Below, one piece after another: positions 1 to 8,669 of a stretch of 29,971 bases of DNA. Both the position numbers and the translations under genes were made by a program. Within the stretch, counting starts at the first letter, position 1, and each line of letters begins with the position of its first letter. The notes below the pieces were generated by a model. The model had not been told where the DNA came from. It ran no database searches and worked only from the letters and a program-made list of their open reading frames with translations. The stretch is from a bacterium (lineage in GTDB: Bacteria; Cyanobacteriota; Vampirovibrionia; Gastranaerophilales; UBA9971), in the NCBI GenBank assembly GCA_037147175.1, contig JBAWVS010000027.1, positions 1 through 29,971 of the forward strand, given 5' to 3'.

Positions 1-65
1 AAGAATTAAGTTAAAAAAACTTTATCCTAATAAATTAAATTAACAATGCACTAGCAAGATAATAT

Positions 66-195
66 CATTAAAAAACCCTTATGATACAAGTAAAGAACTA
101 ACTATTAGTTATGCTGAATTTGCAGAAAATTTCAACGGAATTGATTACGAAAGTTAAGAAAACAATCAATACTGTTGTTATATTTATCTATCACT
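66..195 (+). pseudogene. Decayed 3' remnant of a second calpain-like gene
   Basis: This stretch repeats the last ~28 codons and the 3' flank of the intact calpain-like gene that ends at 1360. Read in frame it gives KNPYDTSKELTISYAEFAEN and so on, almost identical to the intact C-terminus, with one change (FNGIDYES for FNEIDYES). It stops earlier, because the codon GAA after AGT/AGC has become TAA. DNA similarity continues past the stop to about 195 and fades upstream of about 66, where the catalytic Cys and His regions are absent. It is therefore a leftover of a tandem duplication or of a deletion between two copies. Whether more of the copy lies further left, outside the window, cannot be seen. 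Confidence 0.75.
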
Positions 196-313
196 TAATT
201 GAATCTCTTAAATATCTTTACAATAAAATTACCTCAAAAAAAGGCAATTTTTTGCATGTTTTTGTTTTTATAAATATAAGAGGAAATTGGGGAAAAATAA
301 GAGGAGTTGGGGT

Positions 314-1360
314 ATGGTAAATAACAGAATTGAAATTCCATTTGCAAAACTTTCTGACGGCAATTTTATGCGGCAAATATTTAACAATACATTTCAGAAG
401 ACAGCAATAACACCCGAAACTGACAATATTTTTGTTACGGGTGCACAAGGAAAAAGTTCTAAAGAGGTTTTGGATGAATATACACAATTTTCTGAGACAT
501 TTCACAATCTTAAATCAGATTCCCCCCTTGCAAAGACAATTCAAGCTAAAAATAAAAATAGTAAAAACGGGATTTTTCAAATGCCTTCTTTTGAACAATC
601 TGGTGATTTTGAAGCATGTTTTGGAGTAGATAACAAGTTATTTGGTACAGAGAAAGAGTCCGACTGGAAAAAAGATGAAAAAGAAAGATTTAAAAAAGCT
701 GACGGTAAAACCGGAAATTTTGCACAAGGTGCAACAGCAGATTGCTGGTTATTATCAAGATTGGCTGCAAAAGATGACAGAATTATAAAAAAAGAAAAAG
801 ACGGTTCTTTTACTGTTACTTTAAACAATCCTGACAAACAAGAAGAAACTCATAAAATAAAAGTAACTAAAGATGATTTTAGTAATATATCAAATCGAAA
901 TTTGTCATCAGGCGATCCTGATGCAAAAATCGTTGAAATTGCTGTAAAAAAATTATTTAAGTCACTTAAAATAAATAATGGCAGTATTGATTTTAATACT
1001 CCTGGTCGTAGTTTTGGAATATTATCAAAGAAAGGTTTTGATATTATTCAGAGCGACCCTTCAAAACCCGAATACGAAAAAGAAGTGGGGCGAAAATTAG
1101 ATAAAATTTGCCTTACAAGCAAAGTTATTACAGTTAGTACTACTGGTCATGGAAACGGTGCGTCTTTTACGGGAAATCTTTCTGCAAATACAGATAAATT
1201 TGAACAAGGGCATACTTATACACTAGTTAAAAATGATCCTATACACAAGTCCTTAACAATAAAAAATCCTTATGACACAAGTAAAGAACTAACAATTAGT
1301 TATGCTGAATTTGCAGAAAATTTCAACGAAATTGATTACGAAAGCGAAGAAAATAAATAA
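314..1360 (+). CDS. Calpain-like (family C2) cysteine protease
   Basis: The protein of 348 residues carries the three catalytic signatures of calpains: QGATADCWLLS around Cys144 (calpain: QG.LGDCWLL), GHTYTLVK around His300 (calpain: GHAYSV), and IKNPYD around Asn318 (calpain: LRNPWG). A segment IVEIAVKKLF near residue 207 matches the calpain motif that normally reads LLEKAYAKL. The N-terminal ~90 residues are polar and unrecognised, and no signal peptide or membrane segment is visible. The ATG at 314 is preferred over an in-frame TTG at 287 because AAGAGGAG lies just before it. Calpain-type enzymes cleave proteins at a few sites; the substrate and cellular location here are unknown. No calcium-binding domain (penta-EF or C2-like) is attached, as is usual in bacterial members. 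The gene converges with the ABC permease gene 20 bases away. Confidence 0.8.
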   Translation: MVNNRIEIPFAKLSDGNFMRQIFNNTFQKTAITPETDNIFVTGAQGKSSKEVLDEYTQFSETFHNLKSDSPLAKTIQAKNKNSKNGIFQMPSFEQSGDFEACFGVDNKLFGTEKESDWKKDEKERFKKADGKTGNFAQGATADCWLLSRLAAKDDRIIKKEKDGSFTVTLNNPDKQEETHKIKVTKDDFSNISNRNLSSGDPDAKIVEIAVKKLFKSLKINNGSIDFNTPGRSFGILSKKGFDIIQSDPSKPEYEKEVGRKLDKICLTSKVITVSTTGHGNGASFTGNLSANTDKFEQGHTYTLVKNDPIHKSLTIKNPYDTSKELTISYAEFAENFNEIDYESEENK

Positions 1361-1380
1361 CTATAATATTATTATATTTA

Positions 1381-2529
1381 TTACAGTTGTGAGCGGAACC
1401 TGTAGCTGCTTATCGACAGAAGTATCACCGCAAAAGCTAACAATGCCAGTGCATGCCCCCATAGCACCTCTAAACCAACTCCTTTCATCAAAATCCCTTT
1501 TATAATGGTAATATAATGTGTAAGCGGGTTAAAAAGCGTTAAATACCTGAAAAAAGCCGGCATACTTTCAACAGGAGTTATCGCACCGGAAAGAATTACT
1601 GTAGGTAAAATAATGAAAATTCCTGTGAGAATTGCCTGCTGGTTATTTCGGGAAAAAGTCCCTATCAAAAGCCCGATACTTATCCCTATCACCACATAAA
1701 ACGCTGAAAAAACAAAAAACAGCAGGATATTTCCCTTCAACGGGATTCCGAAAACCAATTTGGCAACCGTTAAGCAGATTAAAACCACTCCCATAAAAAG
1801 AACAAATATAGGTGTGATTTTTGCCAGTAAAATTTCAAATGAAGATGCAGGAGTCATAAGTAATTGCTCAAGTGTGCCTGTTTCTTTCTCTCTTATAGAC
1901 TCTGCCGCCGAAGATAAAGAAGTCGTAAATGTCATAATCATGCCCATTACCCCGAATACAAAAAACCAGCTGTTTATTAAACCTTTATTGTACAAAAAAA
2001 TTATTTGCGGATTGACTAAAGGCGCGGCTTTTATCGGAAATAAGCTTATGTTATATTGACTCACAATCTGAGCCAGATAAGAACTTGCAAGTCCCGAAGT
2101 ATAAGCATCTACACCGTCTAAAAAAAATTGCACACTGACACTCTTATTTCTGCGTAAATCTTTCGTGAAAGTTGGAGGAATAACAAGACCTGCGGTAAGT
2201 TTTCCGTCCCGTACAAGTTCGCCAAGTTTTTTTTGGCTTACCGAATAATTTTCTGCAACAAAAACATGATTTTCAGTTAAAGCAGAAATAAGCTCCCTGC
2301 TTGAAAAAGATTTTGAATAATCAACAATACCCAGTTTAATATGGTCAACATTCGGGCTTAAAACAAAACCATAAAGACAAAGCTGAATCGTTGGAGGAAA
2401 TGTTAAAAAAAACAAAAAAGATTTATTTCTGAAAAGCTGCGAAATCTCTTTCTTAACAAGCGCATTAAACCTGCTGACCGAGAAAATGCTCATTTTATTT
2501 GAAATAAGTTGTTTTAATTTAAATTTCAA
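1381..2529 (-). CDS. ABC-2 type export permease (YbhR-like)
   Basis: This is an inner-membrane permease of the ABC-2 family: one N-terminal membrane helix (KSFLFFLTFPPTIQLCLYGF), a large periplasmic domain of about 150 residues, then five hydrophobic segments in the C-terminal half. The segment ESIREKETGTLEQLLMTPAS is the amphipathic coupling region typical of YhhJ/YbhR/YbhS proteins. It is the last gene of the HlyD-ATPase-permease-permease series. The reading frame is open to a TTG at 2553, but AGAGGAG at 2538-2544 lies inside that longer version and eight bases before another TTG at 2529, so I prefer 2529 (382 residues). It probably forms a heterodimer with the next permease. The substrate is unknown; relatives export drugs or cations. 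Confidence 0.85.
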   Translation of the reverse strand: MKFKLKQLISNKMSIFSVSRFNALVKKEISQLFRNKSFLFFLTFPPTIQLCLYGFVLSPNVDHIKLGIVDYSKSFSSRELISALTENHVFVAENYSVSQKKLGELVRDGKLTAGLVIPPTFTKDLRRNKSVSVQFFLDGVDAYTSGLASSYLAQIVSQYNISLFPIKAAPLVNPQIIFLYNKGLINSWFFVFGVMGMIMTFTTSLSSAAESIREKETGTLEQLLMTPASSFEILLAKITPIFVLFMGVVLICLTVAKLVFGIPLKGNILLFFVFSAFYVVIGISIGLLIGTFSRNNQQAILTGIFIILPTVILSGAITPVESMPAFFRYLTLFNPLTHYITIIKGILMKGVGLEVLWGHALALLAFAVILLSISSYRFRSQL

Positions 2530-2545
2530 CAGAAAAACTCCTCTA

Positions 2546-3676
2546 TTATTCAAATTGCATCTTTTTTATTTTTCTCAAAGATATAAAAAATTCCAACAAA
2601 AATACAAGTAATATTTCAGGAATCAAATAAAATGTACTAAAAAAGCCTGCTCCTCTTACAAAACTGCTGCGAATTATTTCCATATAATATCGAGAGGGTA
2701 CAACATAAGATAATATGGATATCGGAAACGGCACATTACTCAGCGGATAAATGAATCCGCTGAATAAAATAACGGAAAGAGCCATCGAAATGCCTGTCAT
2801 TTGAATAGCAGTGCGTTCTGTATCAGCCAGAATGCCTGACATGACACCAAACATAACTGTTGTTGCCAAAAACATAAGAGTTCCCGCAACAAATACAATC
2901 AAAGACCCTTTCAAATACAGCCCAAAAACCAAAGCACCAATGCTCATTGTAATTATTGCCTCTCCTGTTGCAACTATTAAATACGCAAGAACTTTACCTA
3001 AAATAAATTCCTGTGCTTTAATGCCTGAAGCGTAAACCTGTATGATTGTGCCGTTCTCTTTTTCACGAGCCATAGCTATTGCCGCAATAATTGCAGGAAA
3101 AAGACCAAGCACAACTGTAAAAACACCGGGAACAATATAAAGAGATTCCCTGCGTCCGGGGTTAAACCAGACGCGAATTTTGCTGATTATCTGTGTATTT
3201 GGCTTTATCAGGTTATTTTTTATCAGGAAAAAATTTGTTATGGCAGGAATACTGTTTTTAACAACCTTTGCATTAACAACATCAGTTCCGTCAACAAGAA
3301 TTTGAACATCACAAGTCTTATTTTCTTTTATTTTTCTGGAAAAATCAGGTGGAATAATGACTCCCACTTTTGCTATAGAAGCATCTAGCGCTTTTGTTAT
3401 ATAAAAATTTGACTCATCTGAGTATTTTCCGCTAATTAACCACGGATGCTTAATATTAAATTGATTACTGGCCTTAAAAGTGTCTATAAAATCACGGCTT
3501 AAAGGACTTTTATCAAAATCCTGCACTATTAGCGGGATATTTTTTGACTCCAGCCTGACTGCAAAACCATAAATAAAAAGAGTAATTAACGGCAGTACAA
3601 AAGCAAGCGCAACAGTCATTCGATATCTCCAAAACTGTAGAAGTTCTTTTTTACACTGGACTAAAATCCGTTTCAT
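2546..3676 (-). CDS. ABC-2 type export permease (YbhS-like)
   Basis: A 376-residue inner-membrane permease, paralogous to its downstream neighbour: N-terminal membrane helix (TVALAFVLPLITLFIYGFAV), a periplasmic domain from about residue 45 to 170, then five hydrophobic segments. AREKENGTIIQVYASG matches the coupling region of ABC-2 exporters. Its ATG overlaps the stop codon of the ATPase gene by four bases (ATGA), so the two are translationally coupled. In the E. coli ybhGFSR arrangement, as known for that family, the two permeases pair and work with the double ATPase and the HlyD-type adaptor. The order here is the same. Substrate is not deducible from sequence. Confidence 0.87.
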   Translation of the reverse strand: MKRILVQCKKELLQFWRYRMTVALAFVLPLITLFIYGFAVRLESKNIPLIVQDFDKSPLSRDFIDTFKASNQFNIKHPWLISGKYSDESNFYITKALDASIAKVGVIIPPDFSRKIKENKTCDVQILVDGTDVVNAKVVKNSIPAITNFFLIKNNLIKPNTQIISKIRVWFNPGRRESLYIVPGVFTVVLGLFPAIIAAIAMAREKENGTIIQVYASGIKAQEFILGKVLAYLIVATGEAIITMSIGALVFGLYLKGSLIVFVAGTLMFLATTVMFGVMSGILADTERTAIQMTGISMALSVILFSGFIYPLSNVPFPISILSYVVPSRYYMEIIRSSFVRGAGFFSTFYLIPEILLVFLLEFFISLRKIKKMQFE

Positions 3677-5625
3677 TCTCTTCCTGCCTCCAGCTTGGCT
3701 CTCTCAATAATGCTTATAAAAGAATCTTCAAGAGAAAACGGGATTTTGTCTGCAGAAAATACTTTAATTTGGTTTTCATTCAGGATTGAATAAATTTCAG
3801 GCGTATTAATTTCCTGATTATCAATCATAATATGCAATTTGTCTCCGAAAAGAGAAACTCTCCAAGGTTCTATTGCCTTTTTCAGGACAAAATTTGCATT
3901 TTGGGGGTTATCGACTGTGATTTCGAGCAAAACTCCCGGTTGTTCCGTCTTAATATTATCAGGTGTGCCTTCTGCAATGATTTCTCCGCCTGACATAAAC
4001 GCAATGCGGTTACAGTGTTCAGCTTCTTCCAAATAATGCGTGGTTACTACTATTGCAGTTCCATGCAGCGCAAAATCCTGAATTAACTTCCAAAATTGCC
4101 TTCTTGCGAGCGGATCAACTCCGGAAGTCGGTTCATCAAGAAATAATATTTCAGGCTCATGCATTACTGATGCCCCAAAGGAAACACGCTGTTTCCATCC
4201 TCCGGGAAGTTCTGCCGTTAAGAGGTTTTCCTGCCCCGAAAGTCCTGACGTTTCGAGCACCCATTGTATTTTTGAGTCCTGTGATTCTAACGGAACACTA
4301 TAAACTCCACAGTAAAATTTCAGGTTTTCAAGAATAGTTAAATCATCGTAAAGAGTAAATTTTTGGCTCATATAACCTATTTTTTGTCTTACTGATGCGC
4401 TCCTTAGTTCTTCATATTGACCTGCAAGACAAATTTCACCAGAAGTTGCATCTAACAAACCGCATAACATCTTTATTGTAGTAGTTTTACCTGCTCCGTT
4501 TGCTCCAAGAAGTCCGTATATTTCGCCATACTTAACTTCAAGATTCAAATTTTTAACTGCCTGAAAAGAATCAAAAAATTTGTTTAATTCATAAGCACCA
4601 ATAGCAATCTTTTTTTGGTTATTTTCATTTTTGTAAACAGGAAATTGAGATTGAAAAAGATTGGGGAGGGATTGTGATGAAGAAATTGAACTTTTTTCAC
4701 ACAATTTGAGAACAAACACGTTTTCCAGCGTTATTTCGGCTTGTTTAATCTTGTTAAAAGTCAAATTATTCGCTTCTAAAACAGCTGTCAGTTCAGATTT
4801 TCCCTCCTCTGAATCTTTTACTAAAACATCAAGCCTGTCGCCAAAAGACTGAACATCTTTTATAGTTGAATTATCTTGATAAGAAGCTTCTAAAAGGATA
4901 TTTTCCGCTTCTTTGATATGCTCTGTAAGAACTTCAAACCTATAAAGTCCTAAACTACCTTTCAGTTCGCGAGAAGTTCCTATTTGCTGAAACTGCCCGT
5001 CATAAATAAGAGCAATTCGGCTGCATCGTTCTGCTTCATCAAGATAAGGAGTAGCAACGATTATAGTTACATTTTCCGAAGAGAGTTCTGTCAATATGTC
5101 CCAAAATTCCCTTCTGGAAATAGGGTCAACTCCTGTTGTGGGTTCATCAAGAAGCAGGATTTTCGGCTGAAAAACAAGCACACAACAAAGTGCCAACTTT
5201 TGCTTCATTCCTCCTGAAAGCTGACCTGCAAGTCTGGTTCTGAAATTTTCCAGTCCCATTAATTTCAAATACTTATCACGTCTTTCTTTATATACATCAT
5301 TGGAAATATTTCTCATTCCTGCACTGTATTTTATGTTTTCATCAACGGTTAAATCTTCGTAGAAAGAAAATTGTTGGGTTAAAAAGCCTATTTCTCTTCT
5401 TGCATCCTGAACATCATTCCCAAAGAAATTCATATTTCCTTCTGTTGCAGGCATAACTCCAGCAAGCATTTTAAAGATGCTTGTTTTTCCTGCGCCATCA
5501 GGTCCTATAATTCCAAAAATCTCACCTTCTTTGATTTCAAGGTCAATCCCTTTAACAGCAAGAGTTTGATTATATTGTTTTTTGAGATTAGTTATTTTTA
5601 TGATTTTCGAAACAGTGTTTATCAT
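3673..5625 (-). CDS. ybhF: ABC exporter ATPase with two fused nucleotide-binding domains (YbhF-like)
   Basis: The 650-residue protein holds two complete ATP-binding domains. Domain 1 has Walker A GPDGAGKT (about residue 41), signature LSGGM (136) and Walker B ILLLDEP (156), but the switch histidine is replaced by proline (ATPYLDEAE, residue 193). Domain 2 has Walker A GANGAGKT (374), a degenerate signature LPGGW (473), Walker B ILFLDEP, and an intact switch histidine (TTHYLEEAE, residue 530). The defects fall on the same composite site, so one site looks canonical and the other degenerate. It should power the two ABC-2 permeases encoded immediately downstream. ATG at 5625 follows AAAAAAGG. 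A repeat-bearing gap of 163 bases separates it from the hlyD-type gene upstream, so the operon may have been interrupted or have an internal promoter. Confidence 0.9.
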   Translation of the reverse strand: MINTVSKIIKITNLKKQYNQTLAVKGIDLEIKEGEIFGIIGPDGAGKTSIFKMLAGVMPATEGNMNFFGNDVQDARREIGFLTQQFSFYEDLTVDENIKYSAGMRNISNDVYKERRDKYLKLMGLENFRTRLAGQLSGGMKQKLALCCVLVFQPKILLLDEPTTGVDPISRREFWDILTELSSENVTIIVATPYLDEAERCSRIALIYDGQFQQIGTSRELKGSLGLYRFEVLTEHIKEAENILLEASYQDNSTIKDVQSFGDRLDVLVKDSEEGKSELTAVLEANNLTFNKIKQAEITLENVFVLKLCEKSSISSSQSLPNLFQSQFPVYKNENNQKKIAIGAYELNKFFDSFQAVKNLNLEVKYGEIYGLLGANGAGKTTTIKMLCGLLDATSGEICLAGQYEELRSASVRQKIGYMSQKFTLYDDLTILENLKFYCGVYSVPLESQDSKIQWVLETSGLSGQENLLTAELPGGWKQRVSFGASVMHEPEILFLDEPTSGVDPLARRQFWKLIQDFALHGTAIVVTTHYLEEAEHCNRIAFMSGGEIIAEGTPDNIKTEQPGVLLEITVDNPQNANFVLKKAIEPWRVSLFGDKLHIMIDNQEINTPEIYSILNENQIKVFSADKIPFSLEDSFISIIERAKLEAGRE

Positions 5626-5640
5626 TATTTTTCCTTTTTT

Positions 5641-5741
5641 ATCATCCTGAGCAAAGCTATAGATTATATTATTTTGAGATTATCACTATTTTTACTCATC
5701 ATTTTATTTTTTATAGATTGCTTCGCTATGCTCGCAATGAC
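5641..5741. repeat. Pair of degenerate palindromic repeats in inverted orientation
   Basis: At 5641-5665 lies a degraded copy of the palindrome family seen at 23361 and 24193 (ATCATCCTGAGCAAAGC, with a poor 3' arm). At 5715-5741 lies a member of the related family whose arms read ATTGC and GCAAT, in the opposite orientation (ending CTCGCAATGAC). They enclose about 50 AT-rich bases with no open frame. The pair sits between the hlyD-type gene and its ATPase gene, inside what should be one operon. Confidence 0.6.
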
Positions 5742-5773
5742 GATTTTGGCGATTTAGCAATTCGAGTTATTTA
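5732..5773 (+). repeat. Composite dispersed repeat, copy A
   Basis: TCGCAATGAC at 5732-5741, fifteen unrelated bases, then GCAATTCGAGTTATTTA at 5757-5773. The same two blocks with the same 15-base spacing occur on the opposite strand at 10812-10853. Function unknown. Confidence 0.75.
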
Positions 5774-5788
5774 GAAAAACATGAGAGA

Positions 5789-6985
5789 TTATGATTTGCA
5801 TTTATCTGTCAAAATCTCTGCATCTGCGGGCATACCCGGCTTTGCATAGCCATTTGGATTGACTATATTTAACTTTACGCCAAATACCTGCTTGACCCTA
5901 TCATCTCGAAAATAAATATTTTCAGGTGTAAAAGAAGCTACTGAATCAATTTGCGACACCCATGCCTCCAAAGGCTCTTTTGGCGCAGAATCCAGAAAGA
6001 CTTTTGCTTTTTGACCAACTCTAATAAGCCCTATTTGACCTTCCGGCATATATCCCCTCATATAAACAGTACTTAAATTGAGTAAAGACAGCAAAGTTTT
6101 TCCTGCATTGACAATTTCTCCCGGTTCAACAGTTCTTGCTATAATAATTCCGTCTATCGGACTTGAGATATTCAAATAAGCTATCTGCGCAAGTATTTCC
6201 GCCCTTTCAGCATTATCTCTCAGGACATTTGACTTTGCTGCGGCAAGCTGCGCCTTTGCCTGCAACAACTGCGTTTTTTGAAGGGAAACCTGTTCGGTTT
6301 TTATAGAAGCATTGTATTTTGAAGAATCTGCTTGAATTAAATTGCTATTTGCCTGTTCAATTTGCCTTTTTGCCACATCCAAACCTTCCAATCTAACCTG
6401 CTTTATTGATATTGCGTTATCATATTTTGTTTTAGCATTGTCATAAGTATGTTTTGGCACTGAACCGTTTTTTAATAAATTTGTATACCTGTTCAAATCA
6501 ATAGTTGCCAGCTCCAAATCGAAATCAGCCTGCTTCAACTGCTGCTGAGCCTGTAATAATTGAGTTTCTGAAATTGAAACAGAAGCCTGAGCCTGCCCGA
6601 TCATACCTGAGGAGTCGCCTTTTGATTGTTTATATGATAAAACGGTTTGATATATTTGATTTTTAATTACATTTAATTGCAGTTTGGCTTGCTGTTCCTG
6701 TTGTTTTGAAGCTTCAATATTTGCAATTGCAGCTTTTAACCTTGCCTGTATCTCCGAATCATCAAGCTTAACTATTAATTCACCTTTATGAACCCTTGCT
6801 CCTTCTCGAGCAACTACATAATCGACTCTTCCTCCGATTTTTGAGCCAATATCGGTTTCATAACCTTCAAGCCTCCCGCTTAATTTGATATTCTCAGATT
6901 TTTTATGCGACCAAAAATATAAAATGCTTGCACATATTATTATTAGTATGATTATTAATATCAGATATTTTTTTTTATTTTGCAT
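5789..6985 (-). CDS. HlyD-family periplasmic adaptor (YbhG-like)
   Basis: A 398-residue membrane-fusion protein. A single N-terminal membrane helix (residues 7-25) is followed by a half lipoyl domain (IGGRVDYVVAREGARVHKGE), a long coiled-coil hairpin rich in Gln, Ala and Lys (about residues 70-270), the second half of the lipoyl domain (NISSPIDGIIIARTVEPGE) and a beta-barrel domain (residues ~300-390). Such adaptors bridge an inner-membrane transporter to an outer-membrane channel. The transporter genes lie just downstream on the same strand, and the channel gene is divergent 206 bases upstream, so the three parts of the pump are together. A run of nine A occurs near codon 5 but does not break the frame. 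Confidence 0.9.
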   Translation of the reverse strand: MQNKKKYLILIIILIIICASILYFWSHKKSENIKLSGRLEGYETDIGSKIGGRVDYVVAREGARVHKGELIVKLDDSEIQARLKAAIANIEASKQQEQQAKLQLNVIKNQIYQTVLSYKQSKGDSSGMIGQAQASVSISETQLLQAQQQLKQADFDLELATIDLNRYTNLLKNGSVPKHTYDNAKTKYDNAISIKQVRLEGLDVAKRQIEQANSNLIQADSSKYNASIKTEQVSLQKTQLLQAKAQLAAAKSNVLRDNAERAEILAQIAYLNISSPIDGIIIARTVEPGEIVNAGKTLLSLLNLSTVYMRGYMPEGQIGLIRVGQKAKVFLDSAPKEPLEAWVSQIDSVASFTPENIYFRDDRVKQVFGVKLNIVNPNGYAKPGMPADAEILTDKCKS

Positions 6986-7191
6986 TCTGCTTCAAATTTT
7001 TAATTTTATTAATAGACACATCCTTTATAGCACTTTAAAAAAATATAAAAAATACGCCTGTCCTCCAATTTATTTAAGAATCAAACATGTATAAAAGGCC
7101 ATGTTTATTAGCCCTGATGGTTAAAATTTTTTTATCAAATCTGAACAGCAGGATTATTGTTATTTTTTTTCAAAAATCTTATATTTTATTA

Positions 7192-8652
7192 ATGAAAATC
7201 TTAAAATTTATTATAATTTATATTATTTTTATGATTCTGACAAATCCTGCTGCTGCCAGCGTACCAACCTATGCAGGAATAAACTTTAACGGTGCAAATT
7301 TTTGGCAGGAATCACAAAATTTTGAAAATGTTTTAAAAGGCGGCGAAGTAAAAAATTCTTTCCCTGACAAAAACTGGTGGCTTCAATTTAATGACCCGAT
7401 TCTATCAGATTATATAGAGCAATCCCTTAGAGAAAATCAGGATATAAAAATTGCTGCCGCACATATTGAAGAGTCTAACGCACTTGCCAGAGCGACAATG
7501 GGGAAAGAATTTCCTCAAATAACTCTGTATGGGCTATTTACAAGATTAAAAAGTTCGTCAAACTTTTTAACTCCGCAAATTGGAAATAATGCCAGAGGGC
7601 AACTTCCTTCCGTACTGGCAGGAGGAACATCAAATTTGTATGTAACTCCGATAGTGGCTCAATATGAAATTGATTATCTTTTGAAAAACCATTCTAAGAC
7701 AAAATTAGCCAAAAAAGATGCAGATATTAATCAATTTAATTATCAAACGGTTTTAATAAGCTTAACATCTGAATTAGCAACTGCATATTTTAATTTATTA
7801 AAGGCAGACAAGCTTCTTGAGCTGAATACGGAACTTTTGGGATATCTGCAAAAAAGTCTTGAATTAAAGAATTCACTTTTTAAAGAAGGCGAAATTTCTT
7901 ATGATGATGTTTTGATTAATCAGCAAGGAATTTCACAAATACTCTCTAACATTATGGAAATCCAAAAAATGCAGGGTTTATTTGCCCACCAGCTTTGTAT
8001 TTTGATGGGGAAAGCTCCTTTAGAGCAGTCCTGCCTGCCGAGATCCGATTTTGACAATATTTCATTTAATAATAATATTCCAGTCGGTATTCCCTGCAAT
8101 TTGATTTCCAGAAGACCTGACATTTTAGCCGCAGCCGCAAAACTGCAAAAAGCTGATATTAATATTTCACTGGCATTTAAAGATTTTTTCCCTGCGATGA
8201 ATGTCTTCGGTGTTTTTGGCTTTGCTTCCTCCTCATTAAGTAAATTATATGACTGGAAAAGCAATTTATCGGCTATTGCTGTAAATGCGGCACAATCTTT
8301 ATTTACCGGCGGCACAAAAACTGCTGTATATAAAGCAAATAAAGCAGCCTGTAAAGGCATCTTTCAGGAATATCAAAAAGCTATTCTTATTGCTTTTCAA
8401 GAGGTTGAAGACAGCCTCAGCAAGTTAAATTCTGATTTTTCTCAATATAACGAGGCTCAAATCAGGGTAATAGATTCTCAAAAGCTGTTAACTCTTGCAA
8501 ATTCTCGTTATCAGGAAGGCGAAAACTCTTATCTTGATATAATAAATGCCCGACAAAAATTAATTAACGACAAACAAACAATAACGCAATCAAAAAGCAA
8601 TTTATTAATTGATAATATAAGCCTGTACAAAGCTCTTGGCGGCGGATTTTAA
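7192..8652 (+). CDS. Outer-membrane efflux channel (TolC/NodT family)
   Basis: The protein matches the NodT branch of outer-membrane factors: WWLQFNDPILSDYIEQSL near the start, then the internally repeated helical pattern, LISRRPDILAAAAKLQKADI in the middle (family: R.RPDI..AE..L), AQSLFTGGTKTAVYKA, and the C-terminal SLDIINARQ-like segment YLDIINARQKLINDKQ. The frame is open back to 7087, but the ATG at 7192 begins a clear signal peptide (KILKFIIIYIIFMILTNPAA) and is preferred, giving 486 residues. No lipobox Cys follows it, unlike many NodT members. No convincing ribosome-binding site precedes this ATG. The gene diverges from the hlyD-type gene, and together they complete a tripartite exporter. 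Confidence 0.88.
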   Translation: MKILKFIIIYIIFMILTNPAAASVPTYAGINFNGANFWQESQNFENVLKGGEVKNSFPDKNWWLQFNDPILSDYIEQSLRENQDIKIAAAHIEESNALARATMGKEFPQITLYGLFTRLKSSSNFLTPQIGNNARGQLPSVLAGGTSNLYVTPIVAQYEIDYLLKNHSKTKLAKKDADINQFNYQTVLISLTSELATAYFNLLKADKLLELNTELLGYLQKSLELKNSLFKEGEISYDDVLINQQGISQILSNIMEIQKMQGLFAHQLCILMGKAPLEQSCLPRSDFDNISFNNNIPVGIPCNLISRRPDILAAAAKLQKADINISLAFKDFFPAMNVFGVFGFASSSLSKLYDWKSNLSAIAVNAAQSLFTGGTKTAVYKANKAACKGIFQEYQKAILIAFQEVEDSLSKLNSDFSQYNEAQIRVIDSQKLLTLANSRYQEGENSYLDIINARQKLINDKQTITQSKSNLLIDNISLYKALGGGF

Positions 8653-8669
8653 GAATTTTCCGATTAAAT

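Noticed and set aside
287-313. TTG start at 287 for the calpain-like gene
   Set aside because: It is in frame, but the ATG at 314 has a better placed AAGAGGAG; the extra nine residues resemble translated leader.
218-505. Minus-strand frame of 95 codons opposite the calpain-like gene
   Set aside because: It is antisense to a protein with recognisable catalytic motifs and has no features of its own.
7087-7191. N-terminal 35-residue extension of the outer-membrane channel
   Set aside because: It would bury the signal peptide that starts cleanly at 7192.
7920-8360. Minus-strand frame of 146 codons inside the outer-membrane channel gene
   Set aside because: The plus-strand frame carries clear family motifs; the antisense frame is a by-product of codon bias.
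5789-8652. RND-type multidrug pump
   Set aside because: No RND inner-membrane protein is present; the adaptor is followed by an ABC ATPase and two ABC-2 permeases.
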